The notes below the pieces were generated by a model. It searched no databases, was not told the DNA's origin, and saw only the letters and a list, made by a program, of their open reading frames with translations. Made by a program: the position numbers and the translations under genes. From assembly GCF_024448895.1 (NCBI RefSeq), contig NZ_JAMOIC010000004.1:124001-188000 (forward strand): a DNA stretch of 64,000 nt, given 5' to 3'. This document shows positions 1 through 9,882 of the stretch, piece by piece; positions within the stretch are counted from its first letter, which is position 1; each line of letters begins with the position of its first letter. Origin of the DNA: Stutzerimonas stutzeri. GTDB lineage: Bacteria > Pseudomonadota > Gammaproteobacteria > Pseudomonadales > Pseudomonadaceae.

Positions 1-2
1 AG

Positions 3-134
3 GCTTGTGGGCGACTGCTGCGCACCGAAGAGGATCGGGGCACCATCACGTTGCTGGACCGTAGAGTGGTTACGCAGCGTTACGGCAAGGCGATACTCAA
101 CGCACTGCCGCCGTTCCGGCGTGAGATCGGCTGA
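3..134 (+). CDS. ATP-dependent DNA helicase, DinG/YoaA type (C-terminal end only)
   Basis: The window opens inside a gene whose last 43 codons are visible, in a frame starting at base 3 and ending at TGA 132-134. The residues CGRLLRTEEDRGTITLLDRR fit the last helicase motif (motif VI, GR-x-x-R and D-x-G) of the DinG/XPD-like superfamily 2 helicases. The tail (YGKAILNALPPFRREIG) also fits YoaA-type helicases. In Pseudomonas a YoaA-like helicase sits a little upstream of an esterase, an OmpA-like lipoprotein and pdxH, as here. The Walker A, iron-sulfur and DEAH regions lie outside the window, so only the family can be assigned. Confidence 0.75.
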   Translation, partial: ACGRLLRTEEDRGTITLLDRRVVTQRYGKAILNALPPFRREIG

Positions 135-271
135 AGGTAGCGCCTCAACCGTCCTGTCCATGTGAGGTCATTCAGGCGATCGATGCTCCGGCAGACGAGG
201 CCAAGGCTGTTTTCATGTTCAAGCATGGCTGAAACAATGCGGTGAACAATCCACAACCGAGGGGCGCGAGC

Positions 272-1420
272 GTGCAGATCCAGGGATATTTCGATCTTCG
301 TTTCGAGGCGGTCAGAGAAACGTTCGCTGATCTGTTCGAGCAAACCCAGCAGCGTGGTGCTGCGGTTTGCGTGAAAGTCGGTGGTGAAACGGTCGTCGAT
401 CTCTGGGCCGGCGTGGCTGACAATGCCGGTGAGCAAGCCTGGCAAAGCGATACTCTGGTCAACCTCTTTTCCTGCACGAAGACGTTCACCGCTGTGGCTG
501 CCTTGCAGCTGGTGGGGGAAGGCAAGTTGCAACTGGACGAGCCGGTAGCGCGGCTCTGGCCTGAATTCGCCGCTAACGGTAAGCAGGCGATCACGCTTCG
601 GCAACTGCTCAGCCATCAGGCGGGGCTGCCGGCTATCCGTCAGCCGCTCCCTCCCGAAGCCCTCTATGACTGGGATGCAATGGTCTCAGCGCTCGCAGCA
701 GAAAGTCCCTGGTGGACACCAGGTGACGGTCATGGCTACGCCGCGATCACATACGGTTGGCTGCTTGGAGAGCTGATTCGCCGAACTGATGGGCGGGAAC
801 CCGGCGAGGCAATCGTTGCGCGTACGGCCCGTCCTCTTGAACTTGACTTCCACATTGGGCTGGCCGAGTCCGAATTTGAGCGGGTCGGTTACCTGACCAG
901 ACAGAAGAACAACTTTGGCGATGCGGCGGCGCAGCGTGTGTTCAGAGCGCTGATGGAGGATCCGCAGTCACTCACGGCTCGCGCTTTCACTAATCCGCCT
1001 TCGATCATGAATAGCGCCAACAAACCCGAGTGGCGTCGTATGTCGCAACCTGCGGCTAACGGGCACGGCAATGCGCGGTCACTGGCCGGGTTCTATGACG
1101 GATTGCTGCGCGGTGAGCTGCTCGATTATGAGTTACTCACGGAAATGACGCGTGAGCACTGCCGCGGCGAGGACCGTACGTTGCTTACGCGAACTCGCTT
1201 CGCTTTGGGCTGCTGGCTGGATCAACCGGATGTTGCAAACGCTACGTTCGCGATGGGGCCCGCAGCTTTTGGTCATCCAGGTGCCGGCGGATGTATCGGC
1301 TTTGCCGATCCGCAACACGATGTTGCGTTTGGTTATGTAACCAATACGCTGGGACCTTATGTGCTGATGGACCCCCGTGCGCAGGCATTGGCTCAGAGCG
1401 TAAAGGCCTGTTTGGGTTGA
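272..1420 (+). CDS. Serine hydrolase of the beta-lactamase class C / family VIII esterase group
   Basis: A protein of about 382 residues with the fold signature of penicillin-binding-protein-like esterases. The SxxK motif is SCTK (Ser67/Lys70), followed by the GYAAITY segment whose first tyrosine (about 156) takes the place of the YxN tyrosine. Near the end GHPGAGG takes the place of the KTG box. No signal peptide is seen, so it is probably cytoplasmic. These enzymes hydrolyse esters or amides; the substrate cannot be read from sequence. The frame is open from a GTG at 242, but GTG 272 is preferred: AGGGGC lies just upstream and the family usually begins with MQIQG-like residues. It is followed by the OmpA-like gene, as at PA1047-PA1048 of P. 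aeruginosa. Confidence 0.85.
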   Translation: MQIQGYFDLRFEAVRETFADLFEQTQQRGAAVCVKVGGETVVDLWAGVADNAGEQAWQSDTLVNLFSCTKTFTAVAALQLVGEGKLQLDEPVARLWPEFAANGKQAITLRQLLSHQAGLPAIRQPLPPEALYDWDAMVSALAAESPWWTPGDGHGYAAITYGWLLGELIRRTDGREPGEAIVARTARPLELDFHIGLAESEFERVGYLTRQKNNFGDAAAQRVFRALMEDPQSLTARAFTNPPSIMNSANKPEWRRMSQPAANGHGNARSLAGFYDGLLRGELLDYELLTEMTREHCRGEDRTLLTRTRFALGCWLDQPDVANATFAMGPAAFGHPGAGGCIGFADPQHDVAFGYVTNTLGPYVLMDPRAQALAQSVKACLG

Positions 1421-1559
1421 ACCGCTCGTCTGTTCGTGGTGGGTGGGCTTTTCATAACAATGACCTGCGTCCACAATTTGAGACAAATCCTTGCTTAAGC
1501 TGAGCATTGATCTCGCTCGGCTTGTAACCCAAACATCCAACTCTCCCGGAATCTGGCTC

Positions 1560-2189
1560 ATGAATCTGCTGAAAAGCACCTCTCTCGTCATCTGCATGGT
1601 CCTTGTCGGCTGTAGCTCAAAAAGCGAAAAGCCGAGCGAAGTGGCGGTTGTGCCGGAACCTGCGATCGATCATGCCTGGCTGGATGAGTACGAGCCGAGA
1701 TTACGCGATGCTTTGAAGGACAGCCGTTTCGAGCTTGAGCGTCGCGATGGCGTATTGGTCGTTACTGCTCCGGTCGATGCATCTTTCAATCCAGACCGCC
1801 CCGGCATGCTGCTGCCGGTAACGCTTGGTCCTATCAGTCGTGTGGCCAAGCTGGTCGAGAATGACGAGAAAACCGCCGTGGTCGTGTTGGGCCACGCCGA
1901 TAGCACCGGGTCGGTTGAAATCAACCGGGATGTCAGCCGCAAGCGTGCGGGTGCTGTTGCGGCAATTTTCCGGCTGAGCGGATTGAAACATGATCGCCTG
2001 CGCATCCGCGGCCTCGGCTCGGATATGCCGCGCGCGTCAAACGAGCTCGAAGAGGGCCGTGCCCTGAATCGTCGCGTCGAAATGGTTCTGACTCCTCAAC
2101 CTACGTTGCTGGCTCTGATTGGTCAGTACAGCGAAGCGCCTGCTGCACCAACTCAGGTGGCTGCTGCAGAGGTGAGCAAGGCCAAGTGA
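1560..2189 (+). CDS. Outer-membrane lipoprotein with OmpA-like peptidoglycan-binding domain
   Basis: A lipoprotein of 209 residues. The lipobox LVGC ends at Cys18 after a short hydrophobic signal; Ser-Ser follow the cysteine, which argues against an Asp+2 inner-membrane retention signal. The C-terminal half is an OmpA-like domain: GHADSTG (111-117), then N-R-D-x-S-x-x-R-A (122-130) and NRRVEMVL (170-177), the residues that normally contact diaminopimelate in peptidoglycan. It probably anchors the outer membrane to the wall. The frame extends upstream to 1491, but only the ATG at 1560 puts the signal sequence at the N-terminus. It corresponds in position to PA1048 of P. aeruginosa, upstream of pdxH. 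Confidence 0.88.
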   Translation: MNLLKSTSLVICMVLVGCSSKSEKPSEVAVVPEPAIDHAWLDEYEPRLRDALKDSRFELERRDGVLVVTAPVDASFNPDRPGMLLPVTLGPISRVAKLVENDEKTAVVVLGHADSTGSVEINRDVSRKRAGAVAAIFRLSGLKHDRLRIRGLGSDMPRASNELEEGRALNRRVEMVLTPQPTLLALIGQYSEAPAAPTQVAAAEVSKAK

Positions 2190-2199
2190 ATAGGGCCAT

Positions 2200-2227
2200 G
2201 CCCAGTCCGTATGGTTGGGCTTGTTTT
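2200..2227 (+). terminator. Probable rho-independent terminator after the OmpA-like lipoprotein gene
   Basis: GCCCAGTCC (2200-2208) can pair with GGTTGGGC (2213-2220) around a GTAT loop, with an internal mismatch. TTGTTTT follows at once. It lies 10 bases after the stop of the lipoprotein gene and would separate it from pdxH. Confidence 0.5.
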
Positions 2228-2298
2228 GCGTTGAATCAAGTGGAGTTTGACCGCCAGCCGGTAAGCTGTGGCTCCGACTGTTTTCAGGAATCGCTGTG

Positions 2299-2946
2299 AT
2301 GACCCAGACCCTGGCTGATATGCGCCGCGACTACACGCGAGAAGGCCTGAGCGAGGCAAACGCGCCGGACCAACCTTTCACGCTCTTCCGGCAGTGGTTT
2401 GAAGACGCTGTACAGACCGAGCAGCTACCCGTTGAGCCTAACGCCATGACGCTCGCTACGGTAGATGCCGAAGGTCGGCCACACTGCCGGGTATTGTTGC
2501 TAAAGGCGCTTGATGACCGCGGCTTCACCTTTTTCAGTAATTACGACAGTGCCAAGGCTGAGCAATTGGAAGCCTGTCCTTTTGGAGCAATGACGTTCTT
2601 CTGGCCAACTTTAGAACGTCAGGTCCGTATCGAGGGGCGTATCGAGAAGGTCAGTCCCGCAGAGTCGGACGCCTATTACCAGGTTCGCCCGCTGGGCAGT
2701 CGCCTCGGCGCTTGGGCCTCGCCACAGAGCCGTGTAATACGCGATCGCGCTGAGTTGGAGCGGTTACTTGCCGAAACCGAGCAGCGTTTTTTTGATAAGC
2801 AACCTCACTGCCCGCCGCACTGGGGAGGCTATCGCTTATTGCCCGAACGAATGGAGTTCTGGCAAGGGCGCCCCAGCCGGTTGCATGACCGCCTCAACTA
2901 CCGCCGCGTGGCCAGCACCTGGCAGCGTGAGCGCCTTGCCCCTTGA
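2299..2946 (+). CDS. pdxH: Pyridoxamine/pyridoxine 5'-phosphate oxidase
   Basis: This FMN enzyme oxidises pyridoxine or pyridoxamine 5'-phosphate to pyridoxal 5'-phosphate in the last and salvage step of vitamin B6 synthesis. The protein has 215 residues, the usual length. Family signatures are [20 protein letters not shown] (residues 50-69, FMN-binding strand), the [13 protein letters not shown] segment, the region from [16 protein letters not shown] onward, and the C-terminal signature [17 protein letters not shown] at 2296 immediately precedes the ATG at 2299; the ATG is taken as the start, with CAGGAA upstream. It stands alone between a probable terminator and a convergent small gene. Confidence 0.97.
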   Translation: MTQTLADMRRDYTREGLSEANAPDQPFTLFRQWFEDAVQTEQLPVEPNAMTLATVDAEGRPHCRVLLLKALDDRGFTFFSNYDSAKAEQLEACPFGAMTFFWPTLERQVRIEGRIEKVSPAESDAYYQVRPLGSRLGAWASPQSRVIRDRAELERLLAETEQRFFDKQPHCPPHWGGYRLLPERMEFWQGRPSRLHDRLNYRRVASTWQRERLAP

Positions 2947-2990
2947 GTCGCTGATCGATCAGAGGAGCGCCATTGCGGCACTCTTCTGCA

Positions 2991-3227
2991 TCAACCCCCT
3001 TCGTACCCCTCCAGCTCCTTTTCCAGCCAAGCCTGCAGATTGCGTCTTTTAACGCGCTCACGTTTCGCTGCGGCGAGACGTTGCAAGACCCATTCGCGCT
3101 TTCCAGAATCCTTTCCCGCCAGGGACAATGCCAGGTCTCTGTCGGCCCAACGTCTGAATCGAACGAACAGCCAGACGTGGAAAGCGAGTCCGGCAAGGGT
3201 CACAGCGGCGATGATGAAATAGTCCAT
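2991..3227 (-). CDS. Small single-pass membrane protein of unknown function
   Basis: 78 residues. The N-terminus carries one hydrophobic segment (about residues 4-22, FIIAAVTLAGLAFHVWLFV), followed by a strongly basic, probably helical tail rich in Arg and Lys. It is therefore predicted to sit in the inner membrane with a cytoplasmic amphipathic tail. A gene of this size and topology occupies the same place after pdxH in P. aeruginosa (PA1050), so it is probably a real conserved gene, but no function is known to me. It converges on pdxH with a 44-base gap. Confidence 0.7.
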   Translation of the reverse strand: MDYFIIAAVTLAGLAFHVWLFVRFRRWADRDLALSLAGKDSGKREWVLQRLAAAKRERVKRRNLQAWLEKELEGYEGG

Positions 3228-3410
3228 GAGTAGTCTCGTGATACAGCTGAGGCTGTCCGCTTGAATGCGGAGCGGGATCGCCTCGGGTAAAGTGGGGTCC
3301 TAACTATACGAATGCTGAGTCGGAACAGAGCCGTCGCCAAGTGTCTTTTCGTCACGGGGGCCTACTTAATGCGGTCGGGGATGAACATTTATTTCCCAGG
3401 AGAACACATC

Positions 3411-3872
3411 ATGCGCAAATCCATCTTCGTTGCTTCGTTTACTGCCATGGCGCTGGCCATAGGCGGCTGTACCTCGAACCTTACTGGCGACTCCTACTCT
3501 CGTGACGAAGCGCGTACGGTCCAGACCGTTCGTTATGGAAGCATCGAGTCGTTACGTCCCGTCAAGCTTGAGGGTACCAAGACGCCAATTGGCGGAGGGG
3601 CCGGTGCGGTAGTCGGTGGTATTGCCGGCAGTGGCGTGGGCGGTGGGCGCGGTAGCGCCGTCGCTGCTGTGATTGGTGCGGTCGCAGGCGGTATGCTCGG
3701 CGCAGCGGCAGAGGAGGGGATTACGCGTGCGCAGGGCGTTGAGATCACCGTGCGAGAAGACGACGGCAATATGCGCGCCTATGTGCAGGAGGTTGAACCG
3801 AACCAGGTGTTCCGTGTCGGTCAGCGCGTACGCATCATGACCGTCAATGGGACCAGCCGCATCGCTCCTTGA
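3411..3872 (+). CDS. Glycine-zipper outer-membrane lipoprotein, SlyB/17-kDa antigen type
   Basis: A 153-residue lipoprotein. The signal peptide MRKSIFVASFTAMALAIGGC ends in the lipobox IGGC (Cys20). Residues about 60-110 form a glycine zipper: repeated GxxxG with Gly/Ala/Val, as in the Rickettsia 17-kDa surface antigen and SlyB families. SlyB-type proteins form ring-like assemblies that stabilise outer-membrane proteins under envelope stress; that role here is inferred from the family. The ATG at 3411 is chosen because of the upstream AGGAGAA and the signal peptide; the frame continues open to 3312. It matches PA1053 in position, upstream of the Mrp operon. Confidence 0.88.
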   Translation: MRKSIFVASFTAMALAIGGCTSNLTGDSYSRDEARTVQTVRYGSIESLRPVKLEGTKTPIGGGAGAVVGGIAGSGVGGGRGSAVAAVIGAVAGGMLGAAAEEGITRAQGVEITVREDDGNMRAYVQEVEPNQVFRVGQRVRIMTVNGTSRIAP

Positions 3873-4171
3873 TTCATGCTGCCGACTACACATCAGCATC
3901 ATCCGTCTTCGGACGGATAGCTGCCGTCTCGGAGCCCGCCACGCTCGCGCATCGCCAGTGAAATGCGTGCCGCGAAGGCAGCAAGGCGCTACCTGAAACC
4001 GTCAGGTCCGGTAATCAGGCGGCGCCGTTTGTTTTTCGAAATACATGAATCCATGACGTCACTGTGATCGGCATGGATAATCGGCGCACACCGCTACGCC
4101 TCATCAGGCTGCATCTGGTCGACCAAGGGATCTAACTGCTGTGCACAACACGGCTTAAGGGGTTTTTGCTC
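3873..4171. other. Intergenic region upstream of the Mrp operon with a UUCG hairpin
   Basis: Nearly 300 bases without a gene. A perfect 7-bp hairpin capped by TTCG occupies 3901-3918 (ATCCGTC / GACGGAT). It has no T-run after it, so it may end or stabilise the SlyB-like transcript. The rest should contain the promoter of the antiporter operon, but no convincing -35/-10 pair stood out. Confidence 0.5.
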
Positions 4172-6964
4172 ATGGCGCTTGCGCTGATAATCGCTTTGCC
4201 ATTTCTAGGGATCTGCCTGCCCCTATTCTTCGAACGTTTTGGCAGGTCTGCATGTGCATTCGGTGCCGGCCTGGCTCCACTGCTCGCGTTGATAATTCTG
4301 ATGTCCAAGCGTGCCGCCGTATTTGGCGGCGAAACCGAAGTCATAACGTGGCAATGGCTTCCAGAGCTTGGGCTCAACCTCAGCCTCAGGCTCGATGGAC
4401 TTGGATTTCTCTTCGCGCTGCTGATTCTCGGGATCGGCCTGCTGGTCATCCTCTACGCGCGCTATTACCTGTCGAAAAGCGAACCGATGGGGCGCTTCTT
4501 CAGTTTTTTCCTTCTTTTCATGGGCGCCATGCTTGGCGTCGTGCTGTCCGAAAATCTGCTGCTGATGTTGATGTTCTGGGAGCTGACCAGCCTCTCATCG
4601 TTCCTGTTAATCGGATTCTGGAATCACCGCTCTGATGCGCGCCAAGGCGCACGGATGGCGCTTGCAGTCACGGGCGGTGGTGGACTGGCATTGCTGGCCG
4701 GCATCCTGTTGATCGGGCATATCGTTGGAAGCTATGAACTGACCACCGTACTTGCGTCCGGTGATCTGATCCGAGCCAACTCGCTGTATCCGCTGACGCT
4801 GATCCTGATCCTGCTGGGTGTGTTCACCAAATCGGCACAGTTTCCATTCCACTTCTGGTTGCCCCAGGCGATGGCTGCACCTACGCCGGTATCAGCATTC
4901 TTGCACTCGGCGACAATGGTCAAGGCCGGCGTGTTTCTGCTGGCGCGGTTGTACCCGGCTCTTTCGGACTCGGAGTGGTGGTTCTACATGGTCAGCCTGA
5001 CGGGGCTGGCCACTTTGCTGATCGGCGCGGTAATGGCGCTGTTCCAACATGATCTCAAAGGCCTGCTCGCCTATTCGACCATCAGTCATCTGGGCCTGAT
5101 CACGCTGTTGTTTGGCCTTGATTCGCGTCTCGGGCCGGTCGCGGCGATCTTTCACATCATCAATCATGCGACGTTCAAGGCGTCACTGTTCATGGCTGCC
5201 GGGATTATCGATCACGAGACCGGTACGCGTGACATGCGGCGAATAAACGGCATGCTCAAGTACATGCCTCATACTGCTGCCCTGGCGATGGTGGCGTCAC
5301 TGGCGATGGCAGGTGTGCCGCTGCTCAATGGCTTTCTCAGCAAGGAAATGTTCTTCGCCGAGACCCTCGACCAACATCTGCTCGGCAGCTTCTATTGGAC
5401 CATTCCTGCTCTGGCGACGCTGGCGAGTGCATTCTCGGTCGCATATTCGCTTCGCTTCGTGCATGACGTCTTTTTTAACGGCGAGCCAGTCGATCTGCCT
5501 AAATACCCGCCGCATGAACCCGCGCGGTATATGAAAATTCCGGTAGAGATTCTCGTCCTGCTTTGCCTTTTGGTCGGGACCTTGCCTGCCTATACCGTAG
5601 CCCCGCTACTGGCCGCCGCCGTAGCCGGCAGCCTCGGAGGAGACGTGCCCGAGTACAGCCTGGCCATCTGGCACGGCTTCAACCTGCCGCTGGCGATGAG
5701 TTTCGTGGCCCTTGGTGGCGGATTGTTGATCTACTCTCTGCGCAAATGGGCATTTCGCTGGTACGAAGGGTTGCCCCGCGTCGATTCGCTGCATGTGTTC
5801 GCCCTGGTTATCAGCAACATCGCCGCCATAGCGCGCTGGATCACGGTACGGATGGAAAACGGATCACTTCAGCGTTACCTGGCATTGATGCTGGTTAGCT
5901 CGTTGCTGGTCGTGGTGTATGCGTTGACTCCGTTGCAGTCACTTCGCGGCTCTGTCGCCCTGACCCCGCTCGATGGCATCACGGTTGCTGGATTGCTGAT
6001 CCTCGCTCTTTCTTCAGCAATGACGGTTGTTTTTCACCGCAGACGTCTCATGGCATTGATGGTGCTCAGCGTGGTTGGCCTTTTCGTGGCTCTCGTATTC
6101 GCACGCTATTCGGCACCCGACCTGGCGCTGACACAGATTTCAGTCGAGGTAGTGACCATCATTCTGCTGATACTGGCGCTGTTCTTCATGCCTGACCGAA
6201 CGCCGGTGGAATCCAGTAGCCTTCGCAGCTTTCGCGATCTGATCATTGCTTCCACCTTTGGCACCATGGTCGCGCTACTGGCCTATGCGGTGCTGACCCG
6301 CCCGTACGACAGCATTGCTTCGTTCTTCCTTGAGAACAGCGTATCCGGTGGTGGTGGTACCAATGTCGTCAACGTGATTCTGGTCGACTTCCGTGGTTTC
6401 GATACGCTCGGCGAGATTGCCGTACTGGCGATTGCTGCGGTTGGCATCTACGGACTACTCCATGGTCTGCGCTTGCCGCACCCCATACGCGACTATGGAG
6501 GAAGGCTATGGTCCACCGACCGTCATCCAATGGTGCTCGATACCCTGTCGCGTGTGCTGCTGCCCATGGCACTGCTGGTGTCCGTCTTCATCTTCCTGCG
6601 CGGCCACAATTTGCCTGGCGGGGGCTTCATTGCAGGGTTGATCACTGCGGTCGCTCTGATATTGCAATACATCTCACACGGCGTGGTCTGGGCTCAGCAG
6701 CGTCAGCCGTTCAGTTACCACGGCGTGGCCGGACTGGGCGTGCTGATCGCCAGTTTGACTGGACTTGGCAGCTGGATATTCGGGCGCCCATTCCTGACGT
6801 CCGCCTTCGACTATTTCCATCTTCCGCTGATTGGTAAGTTCGAGTTAGCGACCGCGATGTTGTTTGATCTCGGTGTTTATCTGGCGGTCGTAGGTGCGAC
6901 GTTGCTGATCCTGTCCAACCTCGGCCATGTCAGCCAGGACGAGTCGTGCAAGGAGGTGGTTTGA
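4172..6964 (+). CDS. mrpA: Mrp-type Na+/H+ antiporter subunit A (fused A/B form)
   Basis: 930 residues, about 20 membrane segments. The N-terminal two thirds resemble the proton-pumping NuoL/ND5 subunit of complex I; the segment [19 protein letters not shown] (from about residue 245) is the diagnostic lysine-containing helix. The C-terminal third carries the MbhD-like part and an MnhB-like domain ([17 protein letters not shown], near residue 810). This is therefore the long form that includes subunit B, which explains why no separate mrpB gene follows. The complex exports Na+ (and possibly K+) for protons and supports salt and alkali tolerance. ATG 4172 follows AAGGGG; a TTG at 4166 is a less likely start. 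The stop overlaps mrpC in a TGATG arrangement. Confidence 0.95.
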   Translation: MALALIIALPFLGICLPLFFERFGRSACAFGAGLAPLLALIILMSKRAAVFGGETEVITWQWLPELGLNLSLRLDGLGFLFALLILGIGLLVILYARYYLSKSEPMGRFFSFFLLFMGAMLGVVLSENLLLMLMFWELTSLSSFLLIGFWNHRSDARQGARMALAVTGGGGLALLAGILLIGHIVGSYELTTVLASGDLIRANSLYPLTLILILLGVFTKSAQFPFHFWLPQAMAAPTPVSAFLHSATMVKAGVFLLARLYPALSDSEWWFYMVSLTGLATLLIGAVMALFQHDLKGLLAYSTISHLGLITLLFGLDSRLGPVAAIFHIINHATFKASLFMAAGIIDHETGTRDMRRINGMLKYMPHTAALAMVASLAMAGVPLLNGFLSKEMFFAETLDQHLLGSFYWTIPALATLASAFSVAYSLRFVHDVFFNGEPVDLPKYPPHEPARYMKIPVEILVLLCLLVGTLPAYTVAPLLAAAVAGSLGGDVPEYSLAIWHGFNLPLAMSFVALGGGLLIYSLRKWAFRWYEGLPRVDSLHVFALVISNIAAIARWITVRMENGSLQRYLALMLVSSLLVVVYALTPLQSLRGSVALTPLDGITVAGLLILALSSAMTVVFHRRRLMALMVLSVVGLFVALVFARYSAPDLALTQISVEVVTIILLILALFFMPDRTPVESSSLRSFRDLIIASTFGTMVALLAYAVLTRPYDSIASFFLENSVSGGGGTNVVNVILVDFRGFDTLGEIAVLAIAAVGIYGLLHGLRLPHPIRDYGGRLWSTDRHPMVLDTLSRVLLPMALLVSVFIFLRGHNLPGGGFIAGLITAVALILQYISHGVVWAQQRQPFSYHGVAGLGVLIASLTGLGSWIFGRPFLTSAFDYFHLPLIGKFELATAMLFDLGVYLAVVGATLLILSNLGHVSQDESCKEVV

Positions 6965-7293
6965 TGGAAATCGTATTTGCGGTCACGCTTGGCGTGATGA
7001 TGACGAGCGGCGTGTATCTGGTGTTGCGGGCCAGAATATTCCCGGTAGTGATGGGGCTGACACTGATCTCTTACGCGGTGAATCTTTTCATATTCGCCAT
7101 GGGGCGCCTCTCAACCGGCGTTCCGGCGATTATCGGCGCGAGCGCCGAGTACGGCGACCCGTTACCACAAGCGCTGGTCCTCACCGCTATCGTAATTGGC
7201 TTCGCCATGACTGCGTTTGTCGTGGTGCTCGCGCTTCGCGGCCTTGGCGAGCTGCGTACCGATCATGTTGACGGTCGGGAGCCGCGCGAATGA
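6964..7293 (+). CDS. mrpC: Mrp-type Na+/H+ antiporter subunit C
   Basis: 109 residues with three membrane segments, related to NuoK of complex I. It begins on the ATG that overlaps the mrpA stop (TGATG) with GGAGGTGG just upstream in mrpA, so it is translationally coupled. It ends inside the start of mrpD. Family members are needed for assembly and activity of the hetero-oligomeric antiporter; a conserved Gly/Thr-rich loop lies in the middle (MGRLSTGVPAI). Confidence 0.93.
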   Translation: MEIVFAVTLGVMMTSGVYLVLRARIFPVVMGLTLISYAVNLFIFAMGRLSTGVPAIIGASAEYGDPLPQALVLTAIVIGFAMTAFVVVLALRGLGELRTDHVDGREPRE

Positions 7294-8792
7294 ATCACGC
7301 GTTGATCATGCCGATCCTGCTGCCGTTGTCGGTCGGCTGTCTTCTGTTACTGGGTCATCGCCAGGCGTCTTCGCTCAAGCGTCTAGTCTCGGTGACGGCC
7401 ACTTGGTTGCTGGTGCCGCTGGCCTTATGGCTGTTATGGCAGGCAGACACCGGTGACCTGACCGTCTACCGGCTGGGTGGCTGGGAGCCGCCGTTCGGCA
7501 TCATGCTGCTGCTCGATCGCTTGAGTGCGCTGATGCTCTTGGTGACCGCAGTGCTTGCCGCCTTCTCTGTGCTCTATGCGGTGCGCGGCGACGATGAGCG
7601 CGGACAAAATTTCCATGCCTTGTTCCAGTTCCAGCTGGTAGGTCTCAATGGCGCTTTTCTGACTGGCGACCTGTTCAACCTTTTCGTGTTCTTCGAGATT
7701 CTGCTGATCTCGTCCTACGCGCTGCTGCTTCATGGTCATGGTGCAAAGCGGGTCCAGGCTGGTATCCACTACGTGGTGCTCAATCTGTTGGGCTCTTCAT
7801 TGTTCCTGATCGGCGTGAGCATGCTCTATGGCTTGACTGGCACCCTGAACATGGCCGATATGGCTGGCCGTGTCAGCATGGCCGACCCCGCCGACGCACC
7901 GCTCCTGGCCGCTGCTGGCTATCTGCTGCTGGTAGTGTTCGCGCTGAAGGCTGCCATCCTGCCGCTTTACTTCTGGCTGCCTAGAGCCTATGCGTCGGCA
8001 ACGGCGCCGGTTGCCGCTCTGTTCGCGATCATGACCAAGCTTGGTCTCTACGCCATTGTCCGGGTGTTTACCCTGGTATTCGGTAGCGAGGCGGGCGAGT
8101 TAAACAATATGGTCCTCGATTGGTTATGGCCACTATCAATGTTGACGCTGGTCGGAGGAGTGCTCGGAGCGCTCGCTGCGCGTAATCTGCAGATTCTGCT
8201 GTCGTATCTGGTGGTGGTTTCGGTGGGGACGCTGCTCGCCGGCATTGCGATGGGCACGCAAGCGGGGCTTAGCGCTGCGCTCTACTATCTGGTGCACAGC
8301 ACATTGGTTTCCGGCGGGCTGTTTCTGCTCGCCGACCTAATTGCGAGGCAACGCGGTGATACCGCAGCTGAGCTGATTTCCGCCCCGGCACTAAAGCAGC
8401 CATTGATGCTGGGAGCGCTATTCTTTGCTGGCGCGATCTCGATCGCGGGGCTTCCACCCTTTTCAGGATTTCTAGGCAAAGTAATGCTCTTGAGTGCCGT
8501 TCCTCCCGGATTCGACGCTTCAATACTGTGGCCAGTAGTGCTGGTTGGAGGCTTGGGGATGGTGATCGCTCTCAGCCGGGCCGGCAGCATGGTGTTCTGG
8601 CGGCCCAGTGAGGCGGTCAGTGTAGGGAGGCCGGCGGACAGTGTGCGGGTTGCAGCTACCTTCGGTTTGCTGCTGGGCAGCGTTGTCATGGTCGTATTGG
8701 CGGCGCCGATTCAGGCTTACGTGCAGGCGGCGGCGGTGCAGCTCTTCGACCTAGGACCCTATATGCAGATCATTGGGGGAGGTGACGCATGA
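7290..8792 (+). CDS. mrpD: Mrp-type Na+/H+ antiporter subunit D
   Basis: 500 residues, about 14 membrane segments, homologous to the antiporter-like complex I subunits NuoM/NuoN. Visible markers are the acidic residue in LFVFFEILLISSYALL (about 130-145) and the lysine helices around ATAPVAALFAIMTKLGLYAI (residues 235-254). It overlaps mrpC by four bases and mrpE by four bases, typical of a tightly coupled operon. It probably forms the second ion channel of the complex beside MrpA. Confidence 0.95.
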   Translation: MNHALIMPILLPLSVGCLLLLGHRQASSLKRLVSVTATWLLVPLALWLLWQADTGDLTVYRLGGWEPPFGIMLLLDRLSALMLLVTAVLAAFSVLYAVRGDDERGQNFHALFQFQLVGLNGAFLTGDLFNLFVFFEILLISSYALLLHGHGAKRVQAGIHYVVLNLLGSSLFLIGVSMLYGLTGTLNMADMAGRVSMADPADAPLLAAAGYLLLVVFALKAAILPLYFWLPRAYASATAPVAALFAIMTKLGLYAIVRVFTLVFGSEAGELNNMVLDWLWPLSMLTLVGGVLGALAARNLQILLSYLVVVSVGTLLAGIAMGTQAGLSAALYYLVHSTLVSGGLFLLADLIARQRGDTAAELISAPALKQPLMLGALFFAGAISIAGLPPFSGFLGKVMLLSAVPPGFDASILWPVVLVGGLGMVIALSRAGSMVFWRPSEAVSVGRPADSVRVAATFGLLLGSVVMVVLAAPIQAYVQAAAVQLFDLGPYMQIIGGGDA

Positions 8793-9289
8793 AATCACGC
8801 GTGCTGCCCAATCCCGCCCTGACAGTATTGCTTGCGCTGCTATGGATGATGCTCAACAACACCTTAAGCATCGGGCACCTGGTTCTAGGTCTCTTCCTGG
8901 GTTGGGGTATTCCGTTGCTGGTCGGGGGTTTTCTGGTCGATATCCCGAAAGTCCGTAGTCCGTTGAGGCTATGTGGGTTCCTGCTGAAAGTCTTCTATGA
9001 CATAGCGGTTGCCAACGTGAGCGTGGCCAAGTTGGTGCTAGGACCACGTGATCGCTTGCAGCCGGCGTTCATCGAGGTGCCGATGGCGATCGAGCATCCG
9101 TTCGTTCTAGCTGTGTTGACCAGCATCATTTCGTTGACCCCGGGAACGGTATCGGCCTCGTTGCGGCCCGATCACAAAGTGTTGCTCATTCATGCACTGG
9201 ACGCGCCCGACATGGAGGCACTGGCTGCCGAGGTGAAGAGCCGTTATGAAACCCCGCTGCTGGAGATTTTCGAATGCTCACGTACGTAA
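8789..9289 (+). CDS. mrpE: Mrp-type Na+/H+ antiporter subunit E
   Basis: 166 residues. Two or three N-terminal hydrophobic segments are followed by a soluble domain containing EHPFVLAVLTSIISLTPGTV, the conserved core of the MnhE/MrpE family. MrpE is an accessory subunit thought to help membrane insertion and stability of the complex. The ATG lies in the ATGA overlap with mrpD, and the 3' end overlaps mrpF by 16 bases. Confidence 0.92.
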   Translation: MKSRVLPNPALTVLLALLWMMLNNTLSIGHLVLGLFLGWGIPLLVGGFLVDIPKVRSPLRLCGFLLKVFYDIAVANVSVAKLVLGPRDRLQPAFIEVPMAIEHPFVLAVLTSIISLTPGTVSASLRPDHKVLLIHALDAPDMEALAAEVKSRYETPLLEIFECSRT

Positions 9290-9543
9290 TACCGATGTGC
9301 ATGGCGGTTCTTGGAATCGCGGCGGTACTCAACATCGTGCGGCTAGTCCAGGGGCCGGACATGCCTGACCGGGTTTTGGCGCTCGACACGCTCTACATCA
9401 ACGCGCTGGCCCTGATCGTCCTGTTCGGCATCTGGCTGGCATCCGATCTGTTCTTCGAAGCTGCTCTGCTCATCGCAGTGATGGGCTTTGTCAGCACCGT
9501 GGCTGTAGGTAAGCACCTTCTTCACGGCGAGATCATCGACTGA
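9274..9543 (+). CDS. mrpF: Mrp-type Na+/H+ antiporter subunit F
   Basis: 89 residues with three membrane helices. The family core VQGPDMPDRVLALDTLYIN (about 25-43) carries the conserved acidic residue of the MrpF family, which structural work on the complex places in the sodium pathway. It starts inside the end of mrpE, nine bases precede mrpG, and no terminator interrupts the series. Confidence 0.93.
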   Translation: MLTYVIPMCMAVLGIAAVLNIVRLVQGPDMPDRVLALDTLYINALALIVLFGIWLASDLFFEAALLIAVMGFVSTVAVGKHLLHGEIID

Positions 9544-9552
9544 GGAGTTAGC

Positions 9553-9882
9553 ATGCCATTCTGGGTAGAGCTTTTGGTAAGCGCGTTCCTGATCATCGGC
9601 AGTGCGTTCGCGCTGGTGGGGGCAATCGGGTTATATCGGCTCCCCGACTTTTTCACGCGGCTACATGGCCCGACTAAAGCGACCACGCTTGGTGTGGGGG
9701 GAATCGTGATTGCTTCGATGATCTTCTTCAGCAATCGGGGTGATGGCCTCAGTCTTCATGAAGTGCTGATCACACTGTTCTTGTTCCTGACAGCGCCCGT
9801 CAGCGCCCATGTGCTGGCAAAGGCCGCGATGCAACAGAAGCTGCCTTGCACTGCCCGGACGCGAGGCAAGCCATGGGATTGA
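9553..9882 (+). CDS. mrpG: Mrp-type Na+/H+ antiporter subunit G
   Basis: 109 residues, three membrane helices, with the MnhG signature GAIGLYRLPDFFTRLHGPTK (about residues 25-44). It is the last gene of the six-gene operon (A/B fused, C, D, E, F, G). The stop codon lies in a short hairpin (TGAGCC/GGCTCA, 9880-9894), and only 23 bases separate it from the convergent end of glnD. This point is also where the gene order jumps from the PA1054-PA1059-like block to the PA3658-like block. Confidence 0.93.
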   Translation: MPFWVELLVSAFLIIGSAFALVGAIGLYRLPDFFTRLHGPTKATTLGVGGIVIASMIFFSNRGDGLSLHEVLITLFLFLTAPVSAHVLAKAAMQQKLPCTARTRGKPWD